Positions 1 through 10,550 of a stretch of 64,000 bases of DNA are shown piece by piece. The notes below the pieces were generated by a model that did no database searches, had not been told where the DNA came from, and worked only from the letters and a program-made list of their open reading frames with translations. This DNA is from Burkholderiales bacterium (GTDB taxonomy: Bacteria; Pseudomonadota; Gammaproteobacteria; Burkholderiales; SG8-39). Within the stretch, counting starts at the first letter, position 1. The number at the start of each line of letters is the position of its first letter. Made by a program: the position numbers and the translations under genes. The DNA lies in assembly GCA_017880775.1 (NCBI GenBank), contig JADGRQ010000001.1, positions 1 through 64,000 on the forward strand. The letters run 5' to 3'.

Positions 1-2070
<2,070 letters not shown>

Positions 2071-2270
2071 GATGGATTCGCTCTCAGTACACGGGTCGTT
2101 CGCGGCGCGAATCGGGCTCGGGCACCTTGCATTATGGCAAATCCCGCGCTCGAAGCCGTGTTTTTTGACAATGTCTCACCATTGCTGTGTTTCCCGTCAG
2201 GGCTTGTCGCCCGGTCGATTTGGGCATTCAATAGCAGACTGTCAATAGCAGGCTGATAACCTTGGCCGTT

Positions 2271-2828
2271 ATGAACAATTTCACACTCGGGCTTGCGCTC
2301 GGCATCGCGATGTGGGCGCCTTTGCCGGGCCTCGCTAGCGATGAAATCTACGCGTATGTCGACGCGAGCGGCGTGCTCACGCTCACCAATATCGGCGCCG
2401 CAGTCGCCCGGCGCCCCGTGAGCGGACATCCCTGGGAACAGCAGGTGGAGCATGCCGCGCGCGTTCACGCGATCGATCCCCGGCTGCTCTACGCCATGAT
2501 CGACGTGGAATCGGGCAGCCGGCAGGCTGCGGTGTCGCCCAAGGGCGCGATCGGACTGATGCAGGTGATGCCCGAGACCGGGCGGCGCTTCGGGGCCGGC
2601 GACCTGTTCAACCCGGCGCAGAACATCGACGCCGGTTCGCGTTACCTGCGGGTGCTCGCGGCGATGTTCGACAATGACCTGGCGCTGGTGCTCGCCGCAT
2701 ACAACGCGGGCGAAAACGCGGTGGCCCGGTTCGGCAACCGCATCCCGCCGTACCCGGAGACGAAGCAGTACGTAGAGCGGGTGATCGAACGCTACCGGCG
2801 CTCGCAGTCCCCCCATGCGCTTCGCTGA
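2271..2828 (+). CDS. Lytic transglycosylase (SLT/goose-lysozyme fold), periplasmic
   Basis: Cleaves peptidoglycan glycan strands. The protein is 185 residues with a Sec signal peptide (cleavage near LAS-DE, residue 23). A short region (EIYAYVDASGVLTLTN) resembles the DUF4124-like strand often preceding SLT domains. The SLT domain shows the catalytic glutamate in IDVESG (E80), the GLMQ motif at 95-98 and AYNAGENAV near 145. An in-frame TTG nine bases upstream (2262) is an alternative start; the ATG was chosen because it leads directly into the signal peptide. The end overlaps the next gene (2815) by 14 bases, so it is translationally linked to the pseudopilin and probably opens the wall for the secretion apparatus. 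Confidence 0.9.
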   Translation: MNNFTLGLALGIAMWAPLPGLASDEIYAYVDASGVLTLTNIGAAVARRPVSGHPWEQQVEHAARVHAIDPRLLYAMIDVESGSRQAAVSPKGAIGLMQVMPETGRRFGAGDLFNPAQNIDAGSRYLRVLAAMFDNDLALVLAAYNAGENAVARFGNRIPPYPETKQYVERVIERYRRSQSPHALR

Positions 2829-3258
2829 CAACCGCCGCCTCGTGGATCGCGGGCGCAATGGCGGCTTCACGCTGCTCGAACTGCTGGTGGTGATGGTCAT
2901 CATCGGCCTGCTCGCGAGTTACGTAGGCCCCAGGTATTTCGGCCAGATCGGCAAGTCCGAAGTGAGGACTACGCAGGCGCAGATCGATTCCTTCGGCAAG
3001 GCACTGGACCAGTACCGCCTCGACACGGGGCACTACCCTTCGACCGAGCTCGGGTTGAACGCGCTGGTCGCCCCTCAGGCCAACGAGCCCAAGTGGTTGG
3101 GGCCGTACCTCACGAAGGCGGTGCCGCTCGATCCCTGGGGCAATCCCTACCAGTACAAGTCCCCGGGCGAGCACGGCGACTATGACCTGCTCTCGCTCGG
3201 CAAGGACGGCCAGCCGGGCGGCGCCGGAGAAGCAGCCGACATTACGAACTGGAAGTGA
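2815..3258 (+). CDS. gspG: Type II secretion major pseudopilin GspG
   Basis: Major subunit of a type II secretion pseudopilus. The 147-residue protein has a 17-residue leader ending in Gly, then FTLLE with Glu at mature position 5, then a hydrophobic helix (LLVVMVIIGLLASYV), the class III signal cleaved and methylated by a prepilin peptidase. The C-terminal half carries the GspG signature: LDTGHYPSTELGLNAL, a DPWGNPYQY motif and the acidic calcium-site region ending GGAGEAADITNW. It overlaps the transglycosylase start-side and the GTG of the next gene, as expected in a tight operon. No prepilin peptidase gene is in the window, so maturation must use one encoded elsewhere. Confidence 0.95.
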   Translation: MRFADNRRLVDRGRNGGFTLLELLVVMVIIGLLASYVGPRYFGQIGKSEVRTTQAQIDSFGKALDQYRLDTGHYPSTELGLNALVAPQANEPKWLGPYLTKAVPLDPWGNPYQYKSPGEHGDYDLLSLGKDGQPGGAGEAADITNWK

Positions 3259-3263
3259 GCGCC

Positions 3264-4454
3264 ATGCGTTTCGAGGTCAAGGCGTTCCGGGACAAGGGCG
3301 GGATCGTTGCGTTGCGCGTCGATGCGATGTCCGCCGCCGAGGCGAGCCTCGGGGTCGAGCGCCAGGGGTATTCGGTGCTCGGGGTCGCGGCGCGCCATGG
3401 CTTCGCGCTCGCGCTGCCGCGCCGGCGCGCGCGCTTCCCGCTGCTCTTGTTCAGCCAGGAGCTGCACGTGCTGCTCGAGGCCGGATTGAGCCTGATCGAG
3501 GCGATGGAAACGCTGGCCGAAAAGGAAGCGCATCCGCACACGCGCGAAGTCCTCGACCAGCTGATCGGCTACATGGTCGAGGGGCGCACGTTGTCCTATG
3601 CGCTCGAGCAGTCGCCGAGCACATTCCCGCTGCTGTATGTAGCAATGGTGCGCTCGGCGGAGAAGACCGGCGACCTGCCGGTGGCGCTGGGGAGGTTCAT
3701 CGCCTACCAGACGCAACTCGACCAGGTGCGCCGGAAAATCATCAGCGCCTCGATCTACCCGGCGGTGCTGATGGCGGTCGGCTCGCTGGTGGTGGTATTC
3801 CTGATGGCTTACGTGGTGCCCAGGTTCAGCGGCGCGTATGAAAACGCCGGGCGCGATCTCCCGTTGCTTTCGCGCCTGCTGCTCGAGTGGGGGACCTTGC
3901 TGCGCGCAAACGGCGCCAGCGTTTTTGCCGCCGCGCTCGCGCTCGCCGCAGCGGCCGGCTTTGCCGTGTCGCGCCCGGCCGTGCGGCAATGGATCGCCGG
4001 GCGGATGTGGCGCATTCCGGCTCTGGGAGAACGGCTGCGCGTGTACCAGATCGCGCGCCTGTTCCGCGCGGTCGCGATGCTGTTGAAGGGCGGCATTCCG
4101 GTGGTCAGCGCGCTCGGCATGGTGCAGGGCCTGCTGCGTCCCGCGTTGCGCTCGAGGCTGGCACTTGCCATCGGCGCGATCCGCGAAGGACAGAGCGCGT
4201 CGCAGGCGCTGGGCGCAAATGACTTGACCACGCCCGTGGCGCTGCGGCTGCTGCGCGTAGGCGAACGCTCCGGCAACATGGGCGAGATGATGGAACGCAT
4301 CGCCAATTTCCACGATGAGGAAATGGCGCGGTGGGTGGAATGGTTCACGCGCCTGTTCGAGCCGCTGCTGATGACGTTGATCGGGCTGGTGATAGGGATT
4401 ATCGTAGTGTTGATGTATATGCCCATATTCGATCTGGCGGGAGCGATCCAGTGA
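3264..4454 (+). CDS. gspF: Type II secretion inner-membrane platform protein GspF
   Basis: Inner-membrane platform protein that couples the ATPase to pseudopilus assembly. It is 396 residues, the usual family length, with two T2SSF repeats (about 65-190 and 265-390) and three membrane segments, the clearest being AVGSLVVVFLMAYVV near 180 and TLIGLVIGIIVVLMYM at the C-terminus. Motifs such as FSQELHVLLEAGLSLIEAME and RVGERSGNMGEMMERI are typical. A GTG at 3255 overlapping the gspG stop is an alternative start that would add three residues; ATG 3264 is used here. Its TGA overlaps the GTG of gspE. Confidence 0.95.
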   Translation: MRFEVKAFRDKGGIVALRVDAMSAAEASLGVERQGYSVLGVAARHGFALALPRRRARFPLLLFSQELHVLLEAGLSLIEAMETLAEKEAHPHTREVLDQLIGYMVEGRTLSYALEQSPSTFPLLYVAMVRSAEKTGDLPVALGRFIAYQTQLDQVRRKIISASIYPAVLMAVGSLVVVFLMAYVVPRFSGAYENAGRDLPLLSRLLLEWGTLLRANGASVFAAALALAAAAGFAVSRPAVRQWIAGRMWRIPALGERLRVYQIARLFRAVAMLLKGGIPVVSALGMVQGLLRPALRSRLALAIGAIREGQSASQALGANDLTTPVALRLLRVGERSGNMGEMMERIANFHDEEMARWVEWFTRLFEPLLMTLIGLVIGIIVVLMYMPIFDLAGAIQ

Positions 4455-6151
4455 AACGCGACGACGCCGTGGACGGCGCAGGCGCCGTGGCACTCGGCGC
4501 CGCGGCGATCGCCGAGGCGCGCCGCAGCGCGAAACTGGCCGGGCGGCGCGTGCTTGCGGTGCTCGAGGAGAGCCTTGGCCTCGCGCCGGAGGCTTTTCTC
4601 GCGCGCCTGGGCGAGACGCTGCACTATCCGACGCTCGGCATGGCGGCGCTCAACCAGCTTGCGCCGGCGTTCGACCTGCTGCCGTTCGCCGATGCGCTCA
4701 AGCGCGAGTGCGTGGCGCTGCGCAACGGCGAGGGGGCGGTGCTGCTCGGATTTTCCGATCCGTTCGAACCGGGCGTCCAGGAGTGGGCCGAAGCGCGGGT
4801 AGCCGCCGATGCAAAGTGGCACCTGGTTCACCATACCGACCTGGCGGCGTTTCTTGCGCGCCACGAAGAGAGCATGCGGGCCATGGAGAGCGTGCTCTCT
4901 ACGGCACGCGAAGGCGCCACGCGCACCCCGGGCGTAGAGGACCTGTCGCTCAAAACCATCAGCGAGCACACCAGCCCGGTGGTGAAGCTGGTGCAGTCGA
5001 CCATGTACGATGCGCTCAAGGCCAACGCGAGCGACATCCATCTCGAATCCGAGGCGAACGGCCTGCTGATCAAGTACCGCATCGACGGCGTGCTGTCGCA
5101 GATCGGCAGCATCGACGGCAGCGAAAACGCCGAGCAGGTGGTTTCGCGCATCAAGGTGATGGCGGAGCTCGACATCGCCGAGCGGCGAGTTCCCCAGGAT
5201 GGACGCTTCAAGGTCGCGATCCAGGGACGCGAGGTGGATTTCCGCGTCTCGGTCATGCCGAGCATCTACGGCGAGGACGTGGTGCTGCGGATCCTGGACC
5301 GGCGCGCGCTCTCCGACCAGATGCAGGGGCTGCGGCTCGATCATCTGGGCTTCGATGCCGCGACCATCGCAACGGTGCGCAAACTGGCCAACGAGCCTTA
5401 CGGCATGCTGCTGGTGACGGGGCCCACCGGCAGCGGCAAGACCACCACGCTGTATGCCGTGATTTCCGAAATCAACCACGGGCGCGACAAGATCATCACC
5501 ATCGAAGACCCGGTGGAATACCAGTTGCCCCGCGTGCTGCAGATCCCGGTGAACGAGAAGAAGGGGCTCACCTTCGCGCGCGGTTTGCGCTCCATCCTGC
5601 GCCACGACCCGGACAAGATCATGGTCGGCGAAATCCGGGACGAGGAAACCGCGCAGATCGCGGTGCAGTCGGCGCTGACCGGCCACCTGGTCTTCACGAC
5701 GGTGCACGCCAACAACGTGTTCGACGTGCTCGGCCGCTTCCTGCACATGCAGGTCGATCCGTACAGCTTCGTGTCGGCCCTGAACGGCGTGCTGGCGCAG
5801 CGCCTGCTGCGGGTGGTGTGCCCGCATTGCCGCGAGCCGTACCAGCCGGATGCGCAATTGCTCGCCGATTCGGGGCTCGACCGCGAAAGGGCCGCGCAAT
5901 TCCAGTTCGTGCGCGGCACCGGCTGCGGCCAGTGCCGCGGCACCGGTTACAAGGGGCGCAAGGCCATCGCCGAGATCCTGAACCTCAACGACGACATCCG
6001 CGAGATGATCGGGTCGCGTCAGCCGATCAAGTTGATCAAGCAAGCCGCGCGCGCCAACGGCACGCGGCTGCTGCGCGAAGCCGCGCTGGATGCGGTGAAA
6101 CGCGGCGAAACCACGTTGCAAGAGATCAATCGTGTTACCTTTGTGGCGTGA
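4451..6151 (+). CDS. gspE: Type II secretion/type IV pilus assembly ATPase GspE
   Basis: Cytoplasmic hexameric ATPase driving pseudopilus extension. The GTG at 4451 overlaps the gspF stop and gives 566 residues; the longer open frame upstream lies inside gspF and was rejected. Domains: N-terminal MshEN/GspE-N-like region (about 1-150), then the T2SSE ATPase with Walker A GPTGSGKTTT near 324, Asp box, Walker B DKIMVGEIRDEETA near 395 and His box HLVFTTVHANNVF. A tetracysteine zinc element (CPHC...CGQC) is present near 460-500, as in GspE and PilB. The next gene starts 20 bases before the stop. Confidence 0.95.
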   Translation: MKRDDAVDGAGAVALGAAAIAEARRSAKLAGRRVLAVLEESLGLAPEAFLARLGETLHYPTLGMAALNQLAPAFDLLPFADALKRECVALRNGEGAVLLGFSDPFEPGVQEWAEARVAADAKWHLVHHTDLAAFLARHEESMRAMESVLSTAREGATRTPGVEDLSLKTISEHTSPVVKLVQSTMYDALKANASDIHLESEANGLLIKYRIDGVLSQIGSIDGSENAEQVVSRIKVMAELDIAERRVPQDGRFKVAIQGREVDFRVSVMPSIYGEDVVLRILDRRALSDQMQGLRLDHLGFDAATIATVRKLANEPYGMLLVTGPTGSGKTTTLYAVISEINHGRDKIITIEDPVEYQLPRVLQIPVNEKKGLTFARGLRSILRHDPDKIMVGEIRDEETAQIAVQSALTGHLVFTTVHANNVFDVLGRFLHMQVDPYSFVSALNGVLAQRLLRVVCPHCREPYQPDAQLLADSGLDRERAAQFQFVRGTGCGQCRGTGYKGRKAIAEILNLNDDIREMIGSRQPIKLIKQAARANGTRLLREAALDAVKRGETTLQEINRVTFVA

Positions 6152-6962
6152 TGAAGTTCGCATCGCGTTGCAGCCGGACCGCGTCGCGCTGGCGCGCGTG
6201 TCCCGGCGCTGGCGGCCGCACGTAAGCGCAAAGCATGCAGTGCAATGCTCCCCAGACGCGACCGCGCCCTGGAAGCCCTGCCTTGAAGCGTTGCGCGAGG
6301 CGCTCGAGCAGCCGTTTGCGCGGGATGCAGACGCGCACCTGGTCATCTCGAATCATTTCGCGCGCTATGCGCTGGTGCCGTGGAGCGAGCACCTGGCGAG
6401 CGACGAGGAAAAGCGCGCATGGGTCAGGCACCATTTCGCAGAGATCTACGGCGAGCCTGAAGCCGCGCTCGAATACCGCTGGAGCGAGGAGGGTCCCGAT
6501 GCGGCGTGCGTCGCCAGCGCGATCGACGCCGGGTTCATAGGCGGGATCCGCGCCGCGTTCGAGCCCGCGTCGCTGCGGCTGCGCTCCGTCCGGCCATATC
6601 TGATGGCCGCTTTCAATCGCTGGCAGCGCCGCGTCGAAGGCGATCCGGTGTGGTTCGTCTTGCCTGAAACCGGCCGCGTGTGCATCGCTTCGCTCGCCAA
6701 CGGCCGGTGGCGCACGATCGTTTCGAGAAACATCGGACCGGACTGGCGGGCAGAGCTGCCGCTCGCGCTCGAGCGCGAGCTATTGCTCGCCGATGGCGGC
6801 GCCGCGCCCGCGACCGCATGGGCCTATGCCCCAGAAGCGCCGAAGCTGGACTTTCCCGAATGGACCGGCGTGCCGCTCAAGTTCCTCGCGCCGCGGGCGA
6901 TGCCGGGGTTCTCGCCGCAGGCCGATGCGCAATACGCGATCGCGCTGACCGGAGTGGCGTGA
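6132..6962 (+). CDS. PilM/GspL-N-like cytoplasmic scaffold protein of the secretion operon
   Basis: The 276-residue product lacks a signal peptide or clear membrane segment. Its position directly after the ATPase and before PilN-like and PilO-like genes, and motifs such as ISNHFARYALVPWS and CIASLANGRW, suggest an actin-fold PilM/GspL cytoplasmic-domain homologue that links the ATPase to the inner-membrane PilN/O proteins. Sequence similarity is only recognisable weakly by eye, so the assignment rests largely on synteny. The GTG start at 6132 lies 20 bases inside gspE; an ATG at 6151 in another frame was rejected. The stop overlaps the next ATG by one base. Confidence 0.65.
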   Translation: MLPLWRDEVRIALQPDRVALARVSRRWRPHVSAKHAVQCSPDATAPWKPCLEALREALEQPFARDADAHLVISNHFARYALVPWSEHLASDEEKRAWVRHHFAEIYGEPEAALEYRWSEEGPDAACVASAIDAGFIGGIRAAFEPASLRLRSVRPYLMAAFNRWQRRVEGDPVWFVLPETGRVCIASLANGRWRTIVSRNIGPDWRAELPLALERELLLADGGAAPATAWAYAPEAPKLDFPEWTGVPLKFLAPRAMPGFSPQADAQYAIALTGVA

Positions 6963-7495
6963 TGCGCGCGCTTCGCCTCGATTACGTTGCTGCACGCGAC
7001 GCTTCCCGGCTCGGAGCGATCGTGCTGGTCGTCGGCGTGCTGCTCGCGACCCTTGCGCTGCTCGAATACCGCGCGGTGCGCGAGGAACTCTCGGCCGAGA
7101 CCTCGCGCGCAGCGGATATCCGCAAGTCCGGCAAGCGCAGCGCGGCCGGCTCTGCGAGCAGCACCGGCGACCTGGAATCGGCGGCGCAGGAACTCAAAGC
7201 TGCACAGCTTGCGCTGCAGCGCCTGTCGCTGCGCTGGGACAGTCTGTTTGCCGCGCTCGAATCGGCGCGGGTCGACGGCGTTGCACTGCTGGCGATCGAG
7301 CCCGATCCGGCAAAGAGCACGCTGCGGCTCTCGGCCGAAGCGAAATCCGCCGATGAGATGCTGGACTATGTAGAGCGGCTGCAGGCGGCCGACGGGCTTG
7401 CGGACGTGGTCCTGCAGAGCCATCAGGTCAAGCAGGGTGATCCGCTGCAACCGTTGCGTTTCGCCGTGATCGCCGCCTGGGCAAGGCAGCCATGA
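6962..7495 (+). CDS. PilN-like bitopic inner-membrane protein
   Basis: Small inner-membrane protein of 177 residues: short cytoplasmic N-terminus (ending ASRLGA), one transmembrane helix (IVLVVGVLLATLALLEY, about 20-36), a coiled-coil-prone segment (REELSAETSRAADIRK and ELKAAQLALQRLSL), and a periplasmic ferredoxin-like C-terminal half. This is the architecture of PilN or GspL C-terminal domain. It sits between PilM-like and PilO-like genes with a one-base overlap upstream. The assignment is by architecture and gene order. The longer open frame upstream is antisense-like coding noise inside the PilM-like gene. Confidence 0.7.
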   Translation: MRALRLDYVAARDASRLGAIVLVVGVLLATLALLEYRAVREELSAETSRAADIRKSGKRSAAGSASSTGDLESAAQELKAAQLALQRLSLRWDSLFAALESARVDGVALLAIEPDPAKSTLRLSAEAKSADEMLDYVERLQAADGLADVVLQSHQVKQGDPLQPLRFAVIAAWARQP

Positions 7496-7520
7496 TCGCG
7501 TTGCAGCCATGATCGCCTTG
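7486..7520 (+). repeat. Imperfect 17-bp tandem duplication at the PilN/PilO junction
   Basis: The unit GCAGCCATGATCGCGTT (7486-7502) is followed directly by GCAGCCATGATCGCCTT (7503-7519), identical at 16 of 17 positions. Each copy contains an ATG-ATC start. The first ATG (7492) overlaps the PilN-like TGA but runs into a stop after six codons, so the second ATG (7509) is the working start. A small duplication seems to have moved the original overlapping start downstream. Confidence 0.8.
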
Positions 7521-8057
7521 CGATGGCAGCTCACGCGCTGGGCCGCGATACTGCGCTGGCAGGGCTTGGCCGGGTTGGTGCTCGCCGCCGCCGCCGCGGC
7601 GCTGTACTTCGCGGGCATCGATCCCGGCAAGGAGCAGATCAGCCGGTTGCGCGAGGAGGCTCTCTCGGTAAGGCAGTTTGCCCGCACGCAGCCGGACGCG
7701 GCCGCAATGACGCCGCGCACCAATGAAGCGTGGCTGCAGAAATTTTATGCATTGCTGCCCGCCAGGACGAGCGCGCCGGATTGGCTGCGCATCGTTTTCT
7801 CCGCCGCGCGTGCCCAGTCGCTCAGCCTCGAGCGGGCCGAGTACAGGATGAAGCTCGACAAGAGCGGCCGCCTGGTGACCTATGAAATCGGATTGCCGGT
7901 ACGCGGCAGCTATGTGCAGATCCGCAATTTCATCGCCGACGTGCTGGAACGGATTCCCGCGGTTGCGCTGGATGAAATCATCCTCAAGCGCGACGCGATC
8001 GGCGACGCCCGGATCGACGCTTCGATCCGATTCACGTTGTTCCTCAATGCCGGCTGA
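7509..8057 (+). CDS. PilO/GspM-like inner-membrane protein
   Basis: The 182-residue protein has a short cytoplasmic N-terminus, one transmembrane helix (GLAGLVLAAAAAALYFAGI, about 20-38), a heptad-like stretch (KEQISRLREEALSVRQF) and a periplasmic domain of the PilO/GspM type. PilO forms heterodimers with PilN and connects to the PilP/GspC protein and the secretin. The next gene follows after two bases. Assignment is by architecture and position; primary sequence is poorly conserved in this family. Confidence 0.7.
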   Translation: MIALRWQLTRWAAILRWQGLAGLVLAAAAAALYFAGIDPGKEQISRLREEALSVRQFARTQPDAAAMTPRTNEAWLQKFYALLPARTSAPDWLRIVFSAARAQSLSLERAEYRMKLDKSGRLVTYEIGLPVRGSYVQIRNFIADVLERIPAVALDEIILKRDAIGDARIDASIRFTLFLNAG

Positions 8058-8059
8058 AC

Positions 8060-8587
8060 ATGCCTGTGTCAACACTCACACGGCGGCGGTTGATTCTGGG
8101 CGGTGCGCTGCTGGCCACCGTGGTGGCGAGCGTCTGGCCGCGCGCCCAGGAAAGACCGGCGAGCGAAGTCGTCGCACCGGTGACACAGCGTGGCGCAGCG
8201 CCGCCGCGCGAGCAGGCGCATCCGGCGCAGTCTGCGCAGCCCACCGAGTTGCCAACGCTCGGCGAGCGGCTGGAGCGTGCGCAGACGATGGCAAAGGTGC
8301 AGGATCTGTTTGGCGCCACCACCTGGAACCCGCCGCCTGCGCCGGTGCCGCTGCCGCAAAAACCGGCGCCACCCACCGCCCCGGCGTTCACCTACGCCGT
8401 TGCCGGCCTCGTACACGACGCCAACGGGCCGATGATCGTGCTCAACAGGCAGAACCAGGATTTCGTGCTGCGGGTCGGCGACGTGCTCGAGCAGACCTAC
8501 CGCATCGAGGCAATCGGTCCGCAGTCGGTCACCGTCACCTACCTGCCCCTGGGGCTCACGCAGGTCGTGCCGATAGAGCGTTTTTAG
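8060..8587 (+). CDS. PilP/GspC-like secretin-connecting protein
   Basis: The 175-residue protein has an N-terminal membrane anchor or signal (RRLILGGALLATVVASVWP), a long Pro/Ala-rich linker (about 30-110, containing PPPAPVPLPQKPAPPTAP) and a C-terminal small beta domain (TYAVAGLVHDANGPMIVLN...FVLRVGDVLEQTYRIEAI) that resembles the homology region of GspC or PilP, which docks to the secretin N0 domain. It is placed two bases after the PilO-like gene and ten bases before the secretin, matching the pilNOPQ order. Confidence 0.7.
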   Translation: MPVSTLTRRRLILGGALLATVVASVWPRAQERPASEVVAPVTQRGAAPPREQAHPAQSAQPTELPTLGERLERAQTMAKVQDLFGATTWNPPPAPVPLPQKPAPPTAPAFTYAVAGLVHDANGPMIVLNRQNQDFVLRVGDVLEQTYRIEAIGPQSVTVTYLPLGLTQVVPIERF

Positions 8588-8597
8588 GAGAATCCGG

Positions 8598-10532
8598 ATG
8601 AAACTTTCCATCGCAGGCGCGCGAGTTGCCGCTGTAGCAGCCGCCCTCATCGTCTCGGCCTGCGCCCAGAACCCGGCGTTTCGCGACGGGATGCGCAATC
8701 TGGCCGAAGGCAGGATCGAACAGGGGCTCGCGCAGCTCGAGCAGGCGAGCCGGGAGGCTCCGGGCAATCCCGAATACCGCTCGACGCTGTTCCGGCAGCG
8801 CGAACTGGCGGTCAACCAGTTTCTGGCGCAAGCCGAAGCGGCGCGCACCGGCAACGACCCGAATCAGGCCGAGGCGCTGTACCGGCGGGCGATGGGCATC
8901 GAGCCCGCCAACGCGCGCGCCAGGCAAGGTCTGGACGAGATCGCGCGCGACCGGCGCCACAAGGCGCTGACCGATGAAGCCGCGGCGCTGCTGGCGAAGA
9001 ACGACCGGGCAGGCGCCGAGCAGAAACTGCGCCTGGTGCTGGCGGAGAATCCGGCCCGGCGCGAAGCGCGCGCGATCCTGCGGCGCATCGAAGAGGCCAA
9101 TCTCAGCGACCGGCTGGCCACAGGGGCGCTGAAGGCGGATCTCAAGCGCCCGATCACGCTCGAGTTCCGCGATGCCGCCCTGCGCGGCATCTTCGACGCG
9201 ATTGCCCGCAGCTCCGGCGTCAACTACGTGTTCGACAGGGATGTGCGCGCCGATCTCAGGATGACCATCCAGTTGCGCAACAAGAGCATCGATGACGCCG
9301 TGCGGGTGCTGCTGATTGCCAACCAGCTTGCGCAGAAGGTGCTGGACGACGACACCGTGATCATCTATCCGAACGTTCCGGCCAAGCAGAGGGAATACCA
9401 GGAGTTGACGATCAAGGCGTTCTATCTGGCCAACGCCGACGTGAAGCAGGTGCTCAATACGATCCGCAGCGTGATCAAGACGCGCGACATCATTTTCGAC
9501 GAGCGGCTCAACGTGCTGGTGATGCGCGATACGCCCGAGGCCGTCCGCGCCGCCGAGAGGCTGGTCGCGTTGCAGGACCAGCCCGAGCCGGAGGTGGTAC
9601 TGCAGCTCGAAGTGATGGAAGTCGGCACCTCGCGCCTGCAGGAGCTCGGCATCCGCTTTCCCGAACAGATCAGCTACGGCATCGTCGGCGCCGCTGGCAC
9701 GCCCGGCACCGTCACGCTGCCGGAATGGCTCAATCGCGATTCCTCGCTGGTGCGGCTGACGGTCAGCAATCCGGCGCTGATCGTCAATCTGCGCAAGCTC
9801 GATTCGGATACCAACCTCCTCGCCAATCCCCACGTCAGGGTGCGCAACCGCGAAAAGGCGAAGATCCACATCGGCGAGCGCGTGCCGGTGATCACCACGA
9901 TCGCGACCGCGAACGTCGGCGTGGCCGAATCCGTCAGCTATCTCGATGTCGGCCTCAAGCTCGAACTCGAGCCGAACATCTACCTGGACGATGAGGTGGC
10001 GATGAAGGTAGGACTGGAGGTGAGCAACATCATCGATACCATCACGCGCGCGTCGGGCACGCAGGTGTATACGATTGGTACCCGCAACGCCTCGACGACC
10101 CTGCGCCTGAAGGATGGCGAAACGCAGATTCTCGCCGGGCTGATACAGAAGAACGAAATCCGCGCGACCAACAAGATCCCGGGCATATCGGACCTTCCGA
10201 TCGTAGGGCGATTGTTTTCGAATCGGAACGACAACAACACCACGACGGAGATCGTGCTGCTGATCACGCCGCGGATCGTCAGGAACATCGTCCGGCCGCC
10301 GGCCGACCTCGCCGAGTTTGCGTCCGGAACCGAAGGCAGCATGGGCGGCGCGGGCGGCGGCGGTGTGCAGGCGCCGATCGCATTGCCCCGACCTGCTCCG
10401 GTACAGCCGCAGGCACCCCCGGCGGCGCCGGTACCGGGCGCGCCCGGCGGCCCGCCGCCCACATTCCCGCCGCAGCAAACCACGCCTTCCGGCGGCGTAG
10501 TGCCTTTCATGCCGGGAACGCCGGCGCGCTAG
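8598..10532 (+). CDS. gspD: GspD/PilQ-family secretin, lipoprotein with N-terminal TPR-like region
   Basis: Outer-membrane secretin of 644 residues. The signal peptide ends in a lipobox (IVSAC, Cys22), so the protein is predicted to be a self-piloting lipoprotein. Residues about 30-170 contain tandem helical repeats of TPR type (IEQGLAQLEQASREAPGNPEY; NQAEALYRRAMGIEPANARA), not found in classical GspD. A secretin_N/STN-like region follows (about 185-330), then the conserved secretin domain with VPVITTIATANVG, LDVGLKLELEPNIY and the signature LAGLIQ...KIPGISDLPIVGRLF. The C-terminus is a Pro/Gly-rich low-complexity tail (about 575-644). A clear AGGAG Shine-Dalgarno sequence precedes the ATG. 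It pairs with the PilP-like protein upstream. Confidence 0.92.
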   Translation: MKLSIAGARVAAVAAALIVSACAQNPAFRDGMRNLAEGRIEQGLAQLEQASREAPGNPEYRSTLFRQRELAVNQFLAQAEAARTGNDPNQAEALYRRAMGIEPANARARQGLDEIARDRRHKALTDEAAALLAKNDRAGAEQKLRLVLAENPARREARAILRRIEEANLSDRLATGALKADLKRPITLEFRDAALRGIFDAIARSSGVNYVFDRDVRADLRMTIQLRNKSIDDAVRVLLIANQLAQKVLDDDTVIIYPNVPAKQREYQELTIKAFYLANADVKQVLNTIRSVIKTRDIIFDERLNVLVMRDTPEAVRAAERLVALQDQPEPEVVLQLEVMEVGTSRLQELGIRFPEQISYGIVGAAGTPGTVTLPEWLNRDSSLVRLTVSNPALIVNLRKLDSDTNLLANPHVRVRNREKAKIHIGERVPVITTIATANVGVAESVSYLDVGLKLELEPNIYLDDEVAMKVGLEVSNIIDTITRASGTQVYTIGTRNASTTLRLKDGETQILAGLIQKNEIRATNKIPGISDLPIVGRLFSNRNDNNTTTEIVLLITPRIVRNIVRPPADLAEFASGTEGSMGGAGGGGVQAPIALPRPAPVQPQAPPAAPVPGAPGGPPPTFPPQQTTPSGGVVPFMPGTPAR

Positions 10533-10550
10533 CGACGCCGCGCATCGCGA

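Noticed and set aside
2161-2195. TTGACA near 2165-2170 as a promoter of the transglycosylase operon
   Set aside because: The -35 is perfect but no acceptable -10 hexamer lies 16-18 bases downstream.
3809-6346. An 845-codon minus-strand open frame opposite gspF and gspE
   Set aside because: It is the antisense of conserved secretion genes, with no recognisable domain.
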